Below are positions 63,962 to 64,000 of a stretch of DNA of 64,000 nt, piece after piece. The DNA is taken from the NCBI RefSeq assembly GCF_051535235.1, contig NZ_JBPPLZ010000012.1, forward strand, positions 1 to 64,000. The letters run 5' to 3'. The DNA is from Nitrobacter sp051535235 (GTDB taxonomy: Bacteria; Pseudomonadota; Alphaproteobacteria; Rhizobiales; Xanthobacteraceae). Each line of letters starts with the position of its first letter. Position 1 is the stretch's first letter. The notes under the pieces are model-generated. The model searched no databases and had not been told where the DNA came from. It worked only from the letters and a program-made list of their open reading frames with translations. The position numbers and the translations under genes are program-made.

Positions 63962-64000
63962 CTAAACTTTCGCGTGCCTTCGAGGACCCATACCGGAGAG

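Overview
The window comes from an alphaproteobacterium of the Bradyrhizobiaceae/Nitrobacteraceae (Bradyrhizobium, Afipia, Rhodopseudomonas and relatives). This rests on the 5' end of a 16S rRNA gene at the left edge, the high G+C with strong third-position bias, the cell-cycle regulator GcrA, HWE-type signalling proteins, and intergenic palindromes of the type usual in this family. Genus cannot be fixed from about 118 bases of 16S.

Layout. 1-579: start of an rRNA operon running leftwards off the window, with leader and promoter. 1-10.7 kb: M23 peptidase, a TRAP-TAXI importer, glycerate 2-kinase, a MarR regulator with two near-identical operators and its divergent secreted target, and small conserved genes. 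10.7-18.4 kb: palindromic repeats, then a redox/signalling block with an orphan DUF6537 protein, a membrane cyclic-nucleotide-type sensor, a CtaG (Cox11) protein fused to a c-type cytochrome, an HWE histidine kinase, NnrS, a stand-alone response regulator and a Crp/Fnr regulator. 18.6-23.8 kb: typA, argD-argF and gcrA. 23.9-31.8 kb: the phosphate regulon phoR, pstSCAB, phoU and phoB in one orientation, with a clear Pho box before pstS. 31.9-43.2 kb: envelope and housekeeping genes (OmpA/BON protein, polysaccharide deacetylase, EAL protein, rpmF, mtgA, ispA, caspase-like protein). 43.5-53.3 kb: two TonB receptor loci. One is preceded by DUF2946; the other is a complete fecI-fecR-receptor-PepSY siderophore locus with an iron-control-like palindrome. 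A frameshifted methyltransferase remnant lies between them.

53.5-63.96 kb is mobile. First come decayed remains of an older element (integrase and ArdC pseudogenes). Then an 8.5-kb integrated element is bounded by exact 45-bp copies of the 3' part of a tRNA-fMet gene. It carries a tyrosine integrase next to the intact tRNA, an excisionase-like HTH gene, a leftward operon of about ten small mostly unknown genes ending in a DUF5906-type helicase, iteron-like repeats just past that helicase gene (candidate origin), and a second small tyrosine recombinase. It has no capsid, terminase or conjugation genes. The plan resembles a phage satellite or small self-replicating integrative element and is the most promising novel system here.

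The tRNA-fMet at the right edge is on the same strand as the 16S gene at the left edge. Since tRNA-fMet commonly closes rRNA operons in this group, the window may be the stretch between two same-direction rRNA operons; this is inference.
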